Assembly (NCBI RefSeq): GCF_004962925.1
Contig: NZ_SUEO01000008.1
Coordinates: forward strand, 7,387-43,377
Origin: Mesorhizobium sp.
GTDB lineage: Bacteria; Pseudomonadota; Alphaproteobacteria; Rhizobiales; Rhizobiaceae
DNA: 35,991 nt
Direction: 5' to 3'
A program made the position numbers and the translations under genes. Below are positions 7,392 to 16,233 of the stretch, piece by piece (positions within the stretch are counted from its first letter, which is position 1; each line of letters starts with the position of its first letter). The notes beneath the pieces are model-generated. The model saw only the letters and a list, made by a program, of their open reading frames with translations. It had not been told where the DNA came from and ran no database searches.

Positions 7392-8788
7392 TGGACATTG
7401 CGGCACTGAAGCGCGAGCTCGACGGTCTGAAGATCGACGACCATCCGGCGATCGTCCAGCAGAAGAGCCGCGATTTCTACTGGTACAGCCCGGTGCTGAA
7501 GCAGCAGCTCGACCATGTCACCGGCGACCTGATCGTGACGCCGAAGACGGAAGTCGAGGTAATCCGTGTGCTCGCCGCCTGCCACCGGCATGGCATTCCG
7601 GTGACGCCGCGCGGCAGCGGCACCGGCAATTACGGGCAGGCGATGCCGCTGTCCGGCGGCGTGGTGCTCAACCTTGCCGAGATGAATACGGTCAAGATGA
7701 TCGCGCCGGGCCGGGTCGTTACCGGTCCGGGTGCCGTGCTTGCCGACATCGACAGAGCGACACGCGCGCATTCCGGCCAGGAGCTCAGGATGTCGCCGTC
7801 GACCTACAACACGGCATCGATCGGCGGCTTTGTCGCCGGCGGCTCCGGCGGTATCGGCTCGATCCGCTGGGGCGGCCTGCGCGACCTCGGCAATGTCATT
7901 CGGCTCAGGACCGTGACGATGGAGGCGGAGCCTCGCACCATGGACCTCACCGGCGAGGAGGTGCTGAAGGTTATGCATGCCTACGGCACCAACGGCATCA
8001 TCACCGAGGTCGAGATGCCGCTGACCGCCAGCTACGACTGGATCGACGTCATAGTCGGCTTCGACGATTTCATGGACGCAGCCGGCTTTGGCAACGATCT
8101 CGCCATCCAGGATGGCATTCTGGCGAAGCTGATCACGCCGATCGCCGCTCCGATCCCCTACGATTACTTCAAGCGGCACCAGAAATTTTTCCGGCGCGAG
8201 CACAGCATCGTCGTCTGCATGATCGCGCCGCATGCAATGGACGCCTTTGTCGCCCTTACGGCACGCAGCAAGGGCGAGATCGTCTTCCGCGCCGACAAGG
8301 AGGCCGATCTCAAGGGCCTGCCGCCGGCCTATGAGCTGACCTGGAACCACACGACGCTGCGTGCCATCAGGGTCGACCCGACGATTACTTATCTGCAGAC
8401 CCGCTATCCGTCGCCGGATCACCTCGCTCACGTCAAGGCGATGATCGATCGCTTCGGCGACGAAGTGCCGACGCATCTCGAATTCATCCGCTTCGACGGC
8501 GCGATCGGCGTCGCCGGACTGCCGCTGGTCCGCTTCACGACGGCGGAGCGGCTCGACGAAATCATCCGCATCCACGAGGACAATGGCTGCTGGGTCTTCA
8601 ACCCACACCGCTACACGCTGGAAGAGGGCGGCATGAAGCAGACGGATGAGGTGCAGCTCGCCTTCAAGCGCGAGACCGATCCGCAAGGGCTGCTCAATCC
8701 CGGCAAGATGATAGCCTGGGAAAACCCGGACTACGACTATCGCTCGGGCAAGTCGTTCCTGTTCAAGGGTTTGGAGAAGGCGGGTTGA
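7388..8788 (+). CDS. FAD-binding oxidoreductase (GlcD/VAO-type)
   Basis: The 466-aa flavoprotein has a PCMH-type FAD-binding domain in its N-terminal half, marked by TPRGSGTGN (73-81) and a later glycine-rich stretch with GGFVAGGSGGIGS. The C-terminal end EVQLAFKRETDPQGLLNPGKM is the classic closing motif of the GlcD/vanillyl-alcohol oxidase family. Members oxidise hydroxy acids, alcohols or amines with FAD. No GlcE or GlcF partner is nearby, so it probably works alone or with the flavodoxin-fold reductase encoded next. The start overlaps the deaminase stop (ATGA) and the end overlaps the next gene (TTGA), so it is embedded in the operon. I infer that it oxidises a product of the deaminase or creatininase-like step; the substrate is unknown. 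Confidence 0.88.
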   Translation: MMDIAALKRELDGLKIDDHPAIVQQKSRDFYWYSPVLKQQLDHVTGDLIVTPKTEVEVIRVLAACHRHGIPVTPRGSGTGNYGQAMPLSGGVVLNLAEMNTVKMIAPGRVVTGPGAVLADIDRATRAHSGQELRMSPSTYNTASIGGFVAGGSGGIGSIRWGGLRDLGNVIRLRTVTMEAEPRTMDLTGEEVLKVMHAYGTNGIITEVEMPLTASYDWIDVIVGFDDFMDAAGFGNDLAIQDGILAKLITPIAAPIPYDYFKRHQKFFRREHSIVVCMIAPHAMDAFVALTARSKGEIVFRADKEADLKGLPPAYELTWNHTTLRAIRVDPTITYLQTRYPSPDHLAHVKAMIDRFGDEVPTHLEFIRFDGAIGVAGLPLVRFTTAERLDEIIRIHEDNGCWVFNPHRYTLEEGGMKQTDEVQLAFKRETDPQGLLNPGKMIAWENPDYDYRSGKSFLFKGLEKAG

Positions 8789-9366
8789 ACATCCTCGTTC
8801 TCTACGCTCATCCGGTGGAGACCAGTTTCAATGCCGATCTGCACCGGACGATCGTCGAGCGGTTGACGGCGGCCGGCCATGCCGTCGACGACTGCGATCT
8901 CTATGCCGAGGATTTCGATCCTCGGCTGACGCGGTCCGAGCGGCTCGGTTATCACGACGAGCGCGGCGCCGGTGATCCGGCAGCATACTATGTCGCGAGG
9001 CTGCAAAAGGCCGAGGCGCTGGTGCTGTCATTCCCGGTATGGAATTACGGCTACCCCGCGATCCTGAAAGGCTTTTTCGACCGCGTCTTCCTGCCTGGCG
9101 TCTCGTTCAAGCTGGTCAATGGCAAGGTGCAGCCGTCGCTGCACAACATCCGCAAGCTGGCGGCGGTCACCACCTATGGCGGCAGCCGGTTCCGCGCCAT
9201 GCTGATGGGCGACCCGCCGCGCAAGCTGGTCAAGCGTGTGTTGCGCGCCACGGTCAAGCCAGGTGCCTCCGTCTCCTATCTCGCGCATTATTCGATGAAC
9301 CTGTCGACCGATGATACGCGCAAGAGATTTATGGCGAAGGTCGCCGCCAGGATGGACGTGTTCTGA
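8785..9366 (+). CDS. Flavodoxin-fold NAD(P)H-dependent oxidoreductase
   Basis: The 193-aa protein has the NQO1/KefF/MdaB-like fold. It starts NILVLYAHPVETSFN, the FMN/FAD phosphate loop, and contains FPVWNYGYPAILKGFFDRVFLPG, the loop typical of this quinone-reductase group. It should transfer electrons from NAD(P)H through a bound flavin to a quinone or other acceptor. The start is a TTG at 8785 that overlaps the preceding stop (TTGA) and is preceded by GGAGAAGG at an ideal distance. It is the last gene of the transporter-deaminase operon and is followed by a palindromic repeat that may stop transcription. Its role in the pathway is not visible from sequence alone. Confidence 0.88.
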   Translation: MNILVLYAHPVETSFNADLHRTIVERLTAAGHAVDDCDLYAEDFDPRLTRSERLGYHDERGAGDPAAYYVARLQKAEALVLSFPVWNYGYPAILKGFFDRVFLPGVSFKLVNGKVQPSLHNIRKLAAVTTYGGSRFRAMLMGDPPRKLVKRVLRATVKPGASVSYLAHYSMNLSTDDTRKRFMAKVAARMDVF

Positions 9367-9400
9367 TGCGGGGGAGGTGCTGAGCCGCGTGATGGGCGTC

Positions 9401-9512
9401 CTTCTCCCCGTAAACGGGGAGAAGATGCCGGCAGGCAGATGAGGGGCGGCGCAAACATTACTGAAGCTGGCTCCGCCCCTTCGGGCCACCTTCTACCCGT
9501 TACGGGGAGAAG
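9401..9512. repeat. Palindromic intergenic element between convergent operons
   Basis: A perfect 10-bp stem with a 4-base loop (CTTCTCCCCG at 9401-9410, CGGGGAGAAG at 9415-9424) opens the element. An imperfect copy of the same hairpin closes it (about 9490-9512). Between them AGGGGCGG (9442-9449) pairs with CCGCCCCT (9473-9480). This resembles the CTTCTCCCCG-type rhizobial intergenic repeats. It lies between two gene ends facing each other and could terminate both, although no strong T-tract is present on the plus strand. Confidence 0.7.
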
Positions 9513-9521
9513 AAAAAAGAG

Positions 9522-11981
9522 CTACATCCGCACCCGTTCCGATTTCGGATCATACATCGGCTTCAGCGACACCTCGGCGGCGAAGCGCTCGCCGGCGATC
9601 TCGATCTCGTAGGACGACGACAGCACATCCGCCTCGCTCTCGCCCTGGCAAGGCACGTAGCCGAGCCCGATGGCGCCGCCGAGATGATGACCGTAATTGC
9701 CCGAGGTGATCGGGCCGACAATCGTGCCGTCGCGCAGGATCGCCTCATTGTGGAAGAGCAATGGCTCAGGGTCTTTCAGGCGGAACTGCATCAGACGCCG
9801 GTTCAATCCGGTCTCTTTCTTCCTCAGCACCGCCTCGCGGCCGATGAAGTCGCCCTTGGCCGTTTTGACCGCAAAGCCGAGGCCTGCTTCCAGCACATTG
9901 TCCTCGTCGGTGATGTCGTGGCCGAAGTGCCGGAAGGCCTTTTCGATGCGGCAGGAATCCAGCGTGTGCAGACCGCAGAGTTTCAGGCCGATATCGGCGC
10001 CGGCCTCCGCGATTGCCTCGAAGACATGGGCGGCCTGGTCGGTCGAGACATAAAGCTCCCAGCCGAGCTCGCCGACATAGGTGACACGGTGGGCGCGGGC
10101 CAGCCCCATGCCAATTTCTACCTCCTGAAACGTCCCGAATGGGTTGGTTTCGTTGGAGAAATCGTTCGGGCTCACCTTTTGAATCAGCTTCCTCGAATCC
10201 GGGCCCATGAGGCAGAGAACGGCTTCTGCAGCGGTCACATCGGTGATGACGACGAATTCGTCGGCAACATGCCTGCGCAACCAGGCGAGATCGCGCTGCA
10301 GCGTCGCGCCGGGCACGATCAGGAAGTAGGCCGTTTCAGACAGCCGCGAGACGGTGAGGTCGCTCTCGATGCCACCGCGCCGGTTGAGCATCTGGGTGTA
10401 GACGATCTTGCCCGGCGCCACATTCATGTCATTAGCGCAAAGCTTTTGCAGGAAACGCGGAGCGTCGCGACCCTCGACACGGATCTTGCCGAACGAGGTC
10501 ATGTCGAACAGGCCGACGCCGTTTCGGACCGCCAGATGTTCGTCACGCTGGTTATCGAACCAGTTCTGCCGCTTCCATGAATAGCGGTACTCGCGCTCCT
10601 GGTCGGGCCTGGCGAACCAGTTGGCGCGTTCCCAGCCGGCGACTTCACCGAACACCGCGCCGCGCGCCTTCAGATGTTCATGCAGAGGGGAGCGCCTGAT
10701 GTTCCGTGAGGTCGCCATCTGGCGGTACGGGAAATGGTCGGCATAGAGCAGGCCGAGCGTCTCGGAGACTCGCTCCTTCAGGTAACGGCGGTTCTTCTGG
10801 AACGGCTGGGCCCGGCGGATATCGACTTCCCACAGGTCGAAGGGCGCTTCGCCGTCGTTGATCCATTGCGCCAGTGCCATGCCGGCGCCGCCGGAGGAGA
10901 CGATGCCGATCGAATTGTAGCCGGTCGCCATCCAGTAGCCGGAAAGCTCAGGCGCCTCGCCGAGATAATAGCGGTCGTCGGGGGTAAAACTCTCGGGACC
11001 ATTGAAGAAGGTGTGGATGCCGGCGCTGGCCAGCATCGGCATGCGGTTGACGCCCATTTCGAGGATCGGCTCGAAATGTTCGAAATCCTCCGGCAACTGG
11101 TCGAAGCAGAAATCTTCGCGGATGCCATCCATGCCCCAGGGCTTGGCCACCGGCTCGAAGGCGCCGAGCATCATCTTGCCGGCATCTTCCTTGTAGTAGG
11201 CGCATTCGTCCGGCACGCGTAGCACCGGCAGGCGGGTAAGGCCGGGGATCGGCTCGGTGACGAGATAAAAATGCTCGCAGGCGTGCAGCGGGATGGTGAC
11301 GCCATTCTGGGCGCCAAGTTCGCGCGCCCACATGCCGGCGCAGTTGACGACGATATCGGCCTCGATCGTGCCTTGCTCGTCGCCTTGTGCCCAGGAAACG
11401 CCGGTGACGCGGCCATCCCTGCTATTAACCTTGGTGACCTTCACATTCTCGACGATCGTCGCACCGCGCTGGCGCGCACCTTTGGCCAGCGCCATGGCGA
11501 TATTGGCCGGGTCGCATTGGCCGTCGAGCGGCAAATGCACGGCGCCGACCACATCGGAAATGTTGAGATGCGGGTACATCTCCTTGACTTCTCTGGGTGA
11601 AATCTCGCGCACGTCGACATCGAAGGCGCGGGCGAGAGACGCCTGCCTGTAAATCTCGTGCTTGCGCTCCTCGGTCAGCGCCACGGTGATCGAGCCGACC
11701 TGGCGCATGCCGGTGCCGACATCGGTCTCGGCTTCCAGCTTGACGTAGAGGTCGGCCGAATATTTCGCCAGCCGCGTCATATTCTGCGAGCCGCGCAACT
11801 GGCCGATCAGGCCGGCGGCGTGCCATGTCGTGCCCGAGGTAAGCTGCTTGCGTTCGAGCAGCACGATATCGGTCCAGCCAAGCTTGGCCAGGTGGTAGGC
11901 GACCGAACAGCCGGAGACGCCGCCGCCAATGAGGACAGCCCTGGCCTTCGTAGGGATTGCTTTTGGGGGCAAGGCGCTCAT
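9522..11981 (-). CDS. FAD/GcvT dehydrogenase, dimethylglycine/sarcosine dehydrogenase-like (second copy in operon)
   Basis: The 819-aa protein has an N-terminal DAO-type FAD domain with GGGVSG (19-24) and TSGTTWHAAG, whose H54 matches the histidine that carries covalent FAD in dimethylglycine dehydrogenase. A short central FAO_M-like segment follows (about 370-425), then a GcvT/aminomethyltransferase domain (about 430-810) with GELGWELY and EAGLGFAV. Enzymes of this build oxidise an N-methyl group and pass the formaldehyde unit to tetrahydrofolate. Which methylated amine is used here is unknown. It is the last gene of the operon started by an XRE-cupin regulator, and its start overlaps the aminotransferase stop by four bases. 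Sarcosine oxidase genes lie 5 kb away, consistent with stepwise demethylation. Confidence 0.9.
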   Translation of the reverse strand: MSALPPKAIPTKARAVLIGGGVSGCSVAYHLAKLGWTDIVLLERKQLTSGTTWHAAGLIGQLRGSQNMTRLAKYSADLYVKLEAETDVGTGMRQVGSITVALTEERKHEIYRQASLARAFDVDVREISPREVKEMYPHLNISDVVGAVHLPLDGQCDPANIAMALAKGARQRGATIVENVKVTKVNSRDGRVTGVSWAQGDEQGTIEADIVVNCAGMWARELGAQNGVTIPLHACEHFYLVTEPIPGLTRLPVLRVPDECAYYKEDAGKMMLGAFEPVAKPWGMDGIREDFCFDQLPEDFEHFEPILEMGVNRMPMLASAGIHTFFNGPESFTPDDRYYLGEAPELSGYWMATGYNSIGIVSSGGAGMALAQWINDGEAPFDLWEVDIRRAQPFQKNRRYLKERVSETLGLLYADHFPYRQMATSRNIRRSPLHEHLKARGAVFGEVAGWERANWFARPDQEREYRYSWKRQNWFDNQRDEHLAVRNGVGLFDMTSFGKIRVEGRDAPRFLQKLCANDMNVAPGKIVYTQMLNRRGGIESDLTVSRLSETAYFLIVPGATLQRDLAWLRRHVADEFVVITDVTAAEAVLCLMGPDSRKLIQKVSPNDFSNETNPFGTFQEVEIGMGLARAHRVTYVGELGWELYVSTDQAAHVFEAIAEAGADIGLKLCGLHTLDSCRIEKAFRHFGHDITDEDNVLEAGLGFAVKTAKGDFIGREAVLRKKETGLNRRLMQFRLKDPEPLLFHNEAILRDGTIVGPITSGNYGHHLGGAIGLGYVPCQGESEADVLSSSYEIEIAGERFAAEVSLKPMYDPKSERVRM

Positions 11982-13159
11982 GCAGCCTCACGGCGATAGG
12001 TGGACGCGAAGCGGCGCAAGCGAAGGGCTGCTTCCAAAAGTATCGCCTCGGGCTGGCAGAGGCTGACGCGAATATGGCTGGCAGCTGCCTCGCCGAAGCT
12101 CGAGCCGGGCATCACGCCGACCTTTTCCTTGTCGAGGAGAGCCCAGGCGAATTTCTCGTCATCCGGCTCGAGAGCCGATATGTCGAGCATGACATACATG
12201 CCGCCTTCGGAGCCGCGCACGGTGACGTTGTTCATGCCGCGCATGGCGTCGAGGACGACGGTGCGCCTTGCGGCATAGCGTTCGGCGATCTCCTTGACGC
12301 CGTAGCCGTTTTCCAGCGCCTCGGCGCAAGCGAGGCTGATGAAGGCCGGCAGGCCATAGGTTGTCACCAGATTGAGGCTGGTCAGCAGCGAGATCATCTC
12401 TTCGGGCCCGGTCAGCCAGCCCATGCGCCAGCCGGTCATGCCGTGGCTCTTCGACATGGAATTGATGACCAGCGTGCGTTCCACCATGCCGGGCAGCGAA
12501 CGCGGCGAGATGTGCTCGCCGCCGCCCAGCGTCCAATAGACCTCGTCCGACAGCAGCCAGAGGTCATGCTCGCGGCAAATCTCAGCCAGCTCTTCCAGCC
12601 GCTGGCGCGAATAGACAGCACCCGTCGGGTTGTTGGGCGTGTTGATGAGGATGGCCCGCGTGTTCGGTCGAAGGGCAGCGCGAATGTCGGCTTCTCGTGG
12701 CTGAAAACCATCCTCGGCGGGTGTCTCGACCACGGTGAAATCGGCGCCCGCGGCACTGAATGTGTTGGGGTAGGTGGCGTAGTAGGGCGCGACCACGATG
12801 GCATGATCGCCCTGGTCGAGAACGGCTTGCACCGCCGCGTAAAGCGCCGCCTGCCCGCCCGGCGTGGCGATGACCTGGTCGGGGTTGGTCGCAACGCCGG
12901 TGCAGAGGGTCGAGGCCGCCGCCATCGCCTTGCGCAGGCGCGGAATGCCGGGAAGCGGGGTATAGTGGTGATTGCTGGCGCGAACCGCCGTCACGCAGGC
13001 TTCAATCGTCTCCGTCGGCGTATCGAAATCATGGTCGCCGACCGACAGCATGATGATGTCCTCGCCGGCCTCCTTGCGTGTCCAAGCGGCGAAATGGACT
13101 TCCCAGCCGTCCTTGCCGGAAGGCACGATGCCGGAAATGCGCGATGATGGTCTGGGCAT
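11978..13159 (-). CDS. PLP-dependent aminotransferase, class I/II
   Basis: The 393-aa fold-type I enzyme has NTPNNPTG (173-180), the cofactor aspartate in SDEVY (D205) and the Schiff-base lysine in NSMSKSHGMTGWRMGW (K237). The start at 13159 is preferred because its ATG overlaps the TAA of the upstream gene (TAATG), which suggests translational re-initiation. A GTG at 13192 would add 11 residues. It lies between two FAD/GcvT dehydrogenases in one operon, so it should process the amino acid that remains after demethylation, or feed the pathway. The family includes aspartate, alanine and aromatic aminotransferases, and the substrate cannot be read from sequence. No signal peptide is present and a cytosolic site is expected. 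Confidence 0.9.
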   Translation of the reverse strand: MPRPSSRISGIVPSGKDGWEVHFAAWTRKEAGEDIIMLSVGDHDFDTPTETIEACVTAVRASNHHYTPLPGIPRLRKAMAAASTLCTGVATNPDQVIATPGGQAALYAAVQAVLDQGDHAIVVAPYYATYPNTFSAAGADFTVVETPAEDGFQPREADIRAALRPNTRAILINTPNNPTGAVYSRQRLEELAEICREHDLWLLSDEVYWTLGGGEHISPRSLPGMVERTLVINSMSKSHGMTGWRMGWLTGPEEMISLLTSLNLVTTYGLPAFISLACAEALENGYGVKEIAERYAARRTVVLDAMRGMNNVTVRGSEGGMYVMLDISALEPDDEKFAWALLDKEKVGVMPGSSFGEAAASHIRVSLCQPEAILLEAALRLRRFASTYRREAA

Positions 13160-15612
13160 TATGCTTTCAGTCTCTCGTTTTTCGGATCCCACAGCGGTTC
13201 GTCCTTCTGCACGATCGCCTGAAAACGCTCGCCGAAGATCTCGACCTCGACCGTGGTTCCCGGTTCGGTCAGGTCGGCGCGCAGCATGCCGAGCGCGATC
13301 GATTTATCGATGCGATGGCCCCAGCCGCCGGATGTCGTCTCGCCGACGATCTGGCCGTCATACCACAGCGTCGACATGGTGGGCGCATCGCAGTCGCCGG
13401 GGTTTTCGACAACCAGCGTGACGAAGCGTTTCTTGACACCCTGCTGCTTCTCGTTTTGCAGCGCCGCCTTGCCGCGGAAATCCGGCTTGTCCCATTTGAC
13501 GAAGCGCTCCAGCCCGCCCTGCAGGATCGAATAGTCGGTCGACAGGTCGCCCTTCCAGGCGCGGTAGCCTTTTTCGAGCCGAAGCGAATCCAGCGCGTAC
13601 ATGCCGAACGGCTTCAGGCCATGCTTCTGCCCGGCCGCCCAGACGGCATCGAAGATCGCGGCGGTGTCGTCGACCTTGGTGTGGATTTCCCAGCCGAGTT
13701 CGCCGGCGAAGGACACACGCAGCAGCCTTGCCCAACGGCCGGCAATTGTCGTCTCCTGATGCGTCAGCCAGGGCAGAGCAAGGTCGGCGGCGCAGACATC
13801 GGCGAGGATTTTTCGAGAATTGGGCCCGGCGAGGATCTGCGTGGCGTATTCCTCCGTCCGGTCGACCAGCTTGAATGAAGCGTCCTTCGGCATGCGCGAT
13901 TTCAGCCACTCGAAATCGTGCCACTGCGCCACCGCGGCGGTGATCAGCGTCATCAAATTCTCGTCGTGGCGCACGACAGACATTTCGGTGACGATGCGGC
14001 CCTTGTCGTCGGCAAAATAGACGAGGCCGATGCGGCCGGGTTTTGGCACGATGCCGGTGACCTGCTGGCTCAGCCATTCGGCAGCACCTGGACCGTCGAG
14101 GTTGAAGCGGGAAAAACCAGGCAGGTCCAAAATGCCGGCGGCGTCGCGCACGGCGAGGCACTCTTCGCGGACACGATGCTGCCAGGGCCCGTCGCGGCGG
14201 AAGGTCAGCGTCGCGGCTTCCGAGACGTCATCTCCGGCTTGCGCGTACCAGGTGGCGCGCTCCCAGCCATTATAGGCGTCGAAGCAGGCGCCGAGCGCCT
14301 TGATGCGATCGTGAATGGGCGACAGCATTCGGTCGCGCCCAGCCGGCCAGGCATGGCGCGGAAACTGGATGGCGTATTCGTTGCCGTAGATCTCCATGCC
14401 CTTGGCGACGCAGTAGTCCGGGGCCGAGGCAAAGCTGGTGAAGCGGCGCGGATCGCAGGACCACATGTCCCACTCGGTCTGGCCCTCAGTCACCCATTCG
14501 GCCAGCACCTTGCCGGCGCCGCCGCCCTGGGCGATGCCGAAGGTGAAGACGCAGGCCTCGAAGGCGTTCGGCACGCCGGGCATCGGGCCGATCAGCGGGT
14601 TGCCATCCGGCGCGTAGGGGATCGGGCCGTTGATGACCTTGGACAGGCCGGCGGTGCCGAGGATAGGCACGCGGGCGACGGCATCGGCCAGATAGTCCTC
14701 CAGCCGGTCGAGATCGTCGGGGAACAGCTGGAACGAAAAGTCATCGGGCATCGGGTCATTGTGGCCGACCCAATGCGCACGGCAATTGCGCTCATAGGGG
14801 CCGAGATTCATGCCGTTCTTTTCCTGGCGCAGATAATAGGAGGTGTCGACGTCGCGCAGCAGCGGCAGTTTCTTGCCTTGCTCCTTCGACCATGCGGCCA
14901 GTTCGGGGATTTCCTCGAACAAGATATATTGATGGCTCATCACCATCATCGGCACGTCGCGGCCGAACATCCTGCCGACTTCGGCCGCGCGGTAGCCGGC
15001 GGCGTTGACGACGATCTCGCAGCGGATCTCGCCTTGCGCGGTTTCGACCACCCATTCATCCTTCTCGCGGCGCACGCCGGTGACCGGACAGAACCGGATG
15101 ATTTTCGCGCCCATGTCGCGGGCGCCCTTGGCCAGCGCCTGGGTCAGCTGCGCCGGATCAATATCGCCGTCGCTCGGATCGTAGAGCGCGCCCTTCAACT
15201 CATGCGTTTCGATGAACGGGTAGCGGCGCTTGATCTCGTCGAGTCCGACCACATCGATGTCCATGCCCTGATAGCGGCCCATGCCCTTGGCGCGCTGGAA
15301 CTCCTGCATGCGCTCGGCCGTATGGGCCAGCCTGAGTGAGCCGGTGACATGGTAGTTCATGGGATAGCCGACCGCATCGGCCAGCCCGCGATAGAGCTCC
15401 GTCGAATAGCGCTGCATGTTCATCAGCGACCATGAGGAGGAGAAGGTCGGCACGTTGCCGGCGGCATGCCAGGTCGAGCCGGAAGTCAGCTCGTTCTTTT
15501 CCAGGAGCACGCAGTCGGTCCATCCCGCCTTGGCGAGATGGTAGAGCGAGGAGGTGCCGACGACACCGCCTCCGATGATCACCACACGTGCCGTGGTCGG
15601 CAAACCGGCCAT
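13159..15612 (-). CDS. FAD/GcvT dehydrogenase, dimethylglycine/sarcosine dehydrogenase-like (first copy in operon)
   Basis: The 817-aa protein has the same order of domains as the other dehydrogenase in the operon. It has an FAD domain with GGGVVG (14-19) and TSGSTWHAAG, where H49 is the expected covalent-FAD site. A central linking segment and a GcvT domain with GELGWEIH near the C-terminal third follow. It should oxidatively demethylate a secondary or tertiary amine and load tetrahydrofolate. The two operon paralogues differ widely outside motifs, so they probably act on different methylation states or different substrates. A GGAG site precedes the ATG at 15612. It follows the regulator gene by 20 bp, and its stop overlaps the aminotransferase start. 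Confidence 0.9.
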   Translation of the reverse strand: MAGLPTTARVVIIGGGVVGTSSLYHLAKAGWTDCVLLEKNELTSGSTWHAAGNVPTFSSSWSLMNMQRYSTELYRGLADAVGYPMNYHVTGSLRLAHTAERMQEFQRAKGMGRYQGMDIDVVGLDEIKRRYPFIETHELKGALYDPSDGDIDPAQLTQALAKGARDMGAKIIRFCPVTGVRREKDEWVVETAQGEIRCEIVVNAAGYRAAEVGRMFGRDVPMMVMSHQYILFEEIPELAAWSKEQGKKLPLLRDVDTSYYLRQEKNGMNLGPYERNCRAHWVGHNDPMPDDFSFQLFPDDLDRLEDYLADAVARVPILGTAGLSKVINGPIPYAPDGNPLIGPMPGVPNAFEACVFTFGIAQGGGAGKVLAEWVTEGQTEWDMWSCDPRRFTSFASAPDYCVAKGMEIYGNEYAIQFPRHAWPAGRDRMLSPIHDRIKALGACFDAYNGWERATWYAQAGDDVSEAATLTFRRDGPWQHRVREECLAVRDAAGILDLPGFSRFNLDGPGAAEWLSQQVTGIVPKPGRIGLVYFADDKGRIVTEMSVVRHDENLMTLITAAVAQWHDFEWLKSRMPKDASFKLVDRTEEYATQILAGPNSRKILADVCAADLALPWLTHQETTIAGRWARLLRVSFAGELGWEIHTKVDDTAAIFDAVWAAGQKHGLKPFGMYALDSLRLEKGYRAWKGDLSTDYSILQGGLERFVKWDKPDFRGKAALQNEKQQGVKKRFVTLVVENPGDCDAPTMSTLWYDGQIVGETTSGGWGHRIDKSIALGMLRADLTEPGTTVEVEIFGERFQAIVQKDEPLWDPKNERLKA

Positions 15613-15632
15613 GTTTTTCTCCAGACCTATAT

Positions 15633-16226
15633 TCAGTAGACAGGTGGCGAAACCACCCAGATGACGACAGCCGGCTCCGCTCCAGGATTGCGCCAGCGGA
15701 ACGGCTTGCCGTCGAAGCGAAAGGAGTCGCCCTCACCAAGCCGGTGCCAGACGCCTGATATCTCGATGTCGAAGCTGCCGGAAGCGACATATCCGGCTTC
15801 CTCCGTCGGCCGGCGCGCCTCGGTCTTCAGTTCAGCACCCGGCGCGAAGACCGAACGCAGCATCTCGAAGCTACCGCCGAGATCGGGCGAAAGAAGCTCC
15901 TCTACCAGGCCGGAATCGCTTGTGCCAAGCGTGCGGCGGCTGCCGGCGCGCACGACCACGCCGCGCTCGTTCTCGACAGGCACGTCGTGGCTGAAGAACA
16001 GGCTGACCGGCACGCCGAACAATTCCGCGAAGGCTCTGAGATCGCTGAGCGATGGTATCGACAGGCCGCGCTCGACCTGACTGACCCAGCCGACGGAGCG
16101 GCCGAGCTTCAAGCCGACCTCGGCAAGCGTCAGCCCGCGCGCCCGGCGCAGAGCCCTGATATCGCCGGCCAGCAGCCGTTCGCGATTTTCCTGCTCCGAT
16201 CTGACGGCGGTTGACGGCAAAGCCAT
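15633..16226 (-). CDS. XRE-family transcriptional regulator with C-terminal cupin
   Basis: From the ATG at 16226 the protein is 197 aa. Residues 23-78 form an HTH_3 DNA-binding domain (IRALRRARGLTLAEVGLKLG, then SVGWVSQVERG). Residues 120-192 form a small-ligand cupin domain ending VVIWVVSPP. This architecture is common for local regulators of amine and amino-acid catabolism, the cupin sensing the substrate or an intermediate. An in-frame extension to 16385 exists but lacks family features and would run through the operator-like repeats, so the shorter start is chosen. It heads the demethylation operon. Two matching inverted repeats immediately upstream suggest that it controls its own operon. 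Confidence 0.88.
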   Translation of the reverse strand: MALPSTAVRSEQENRERLLAGDIRALRRARGLTLAEVGLKLGRSVGWVSQVERGLSIPSLSDLRAFAELFGVPVSLFFSHDVPVENERGVVVRAGSRRTLGTSDSGLVEELLSPDLGGSFEMLRSVFAPGAELKTEARRPTEEAGYVASGSFDIEISGVWHRLGEGDSFRFDGKPFRWRNPGAEPAVVIWVVSPPVY

Positions 16227-16233
16227 TTCTCTG

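Noticed and set aside
13918..15339. 473-codon plus-strand open frame, and a similar one at 19202-20653
   Set aside because: They are antisense to an FAD/GcvT dehydrogenase and to soxA. Both products look like mirrored GC-rich coding sequence.
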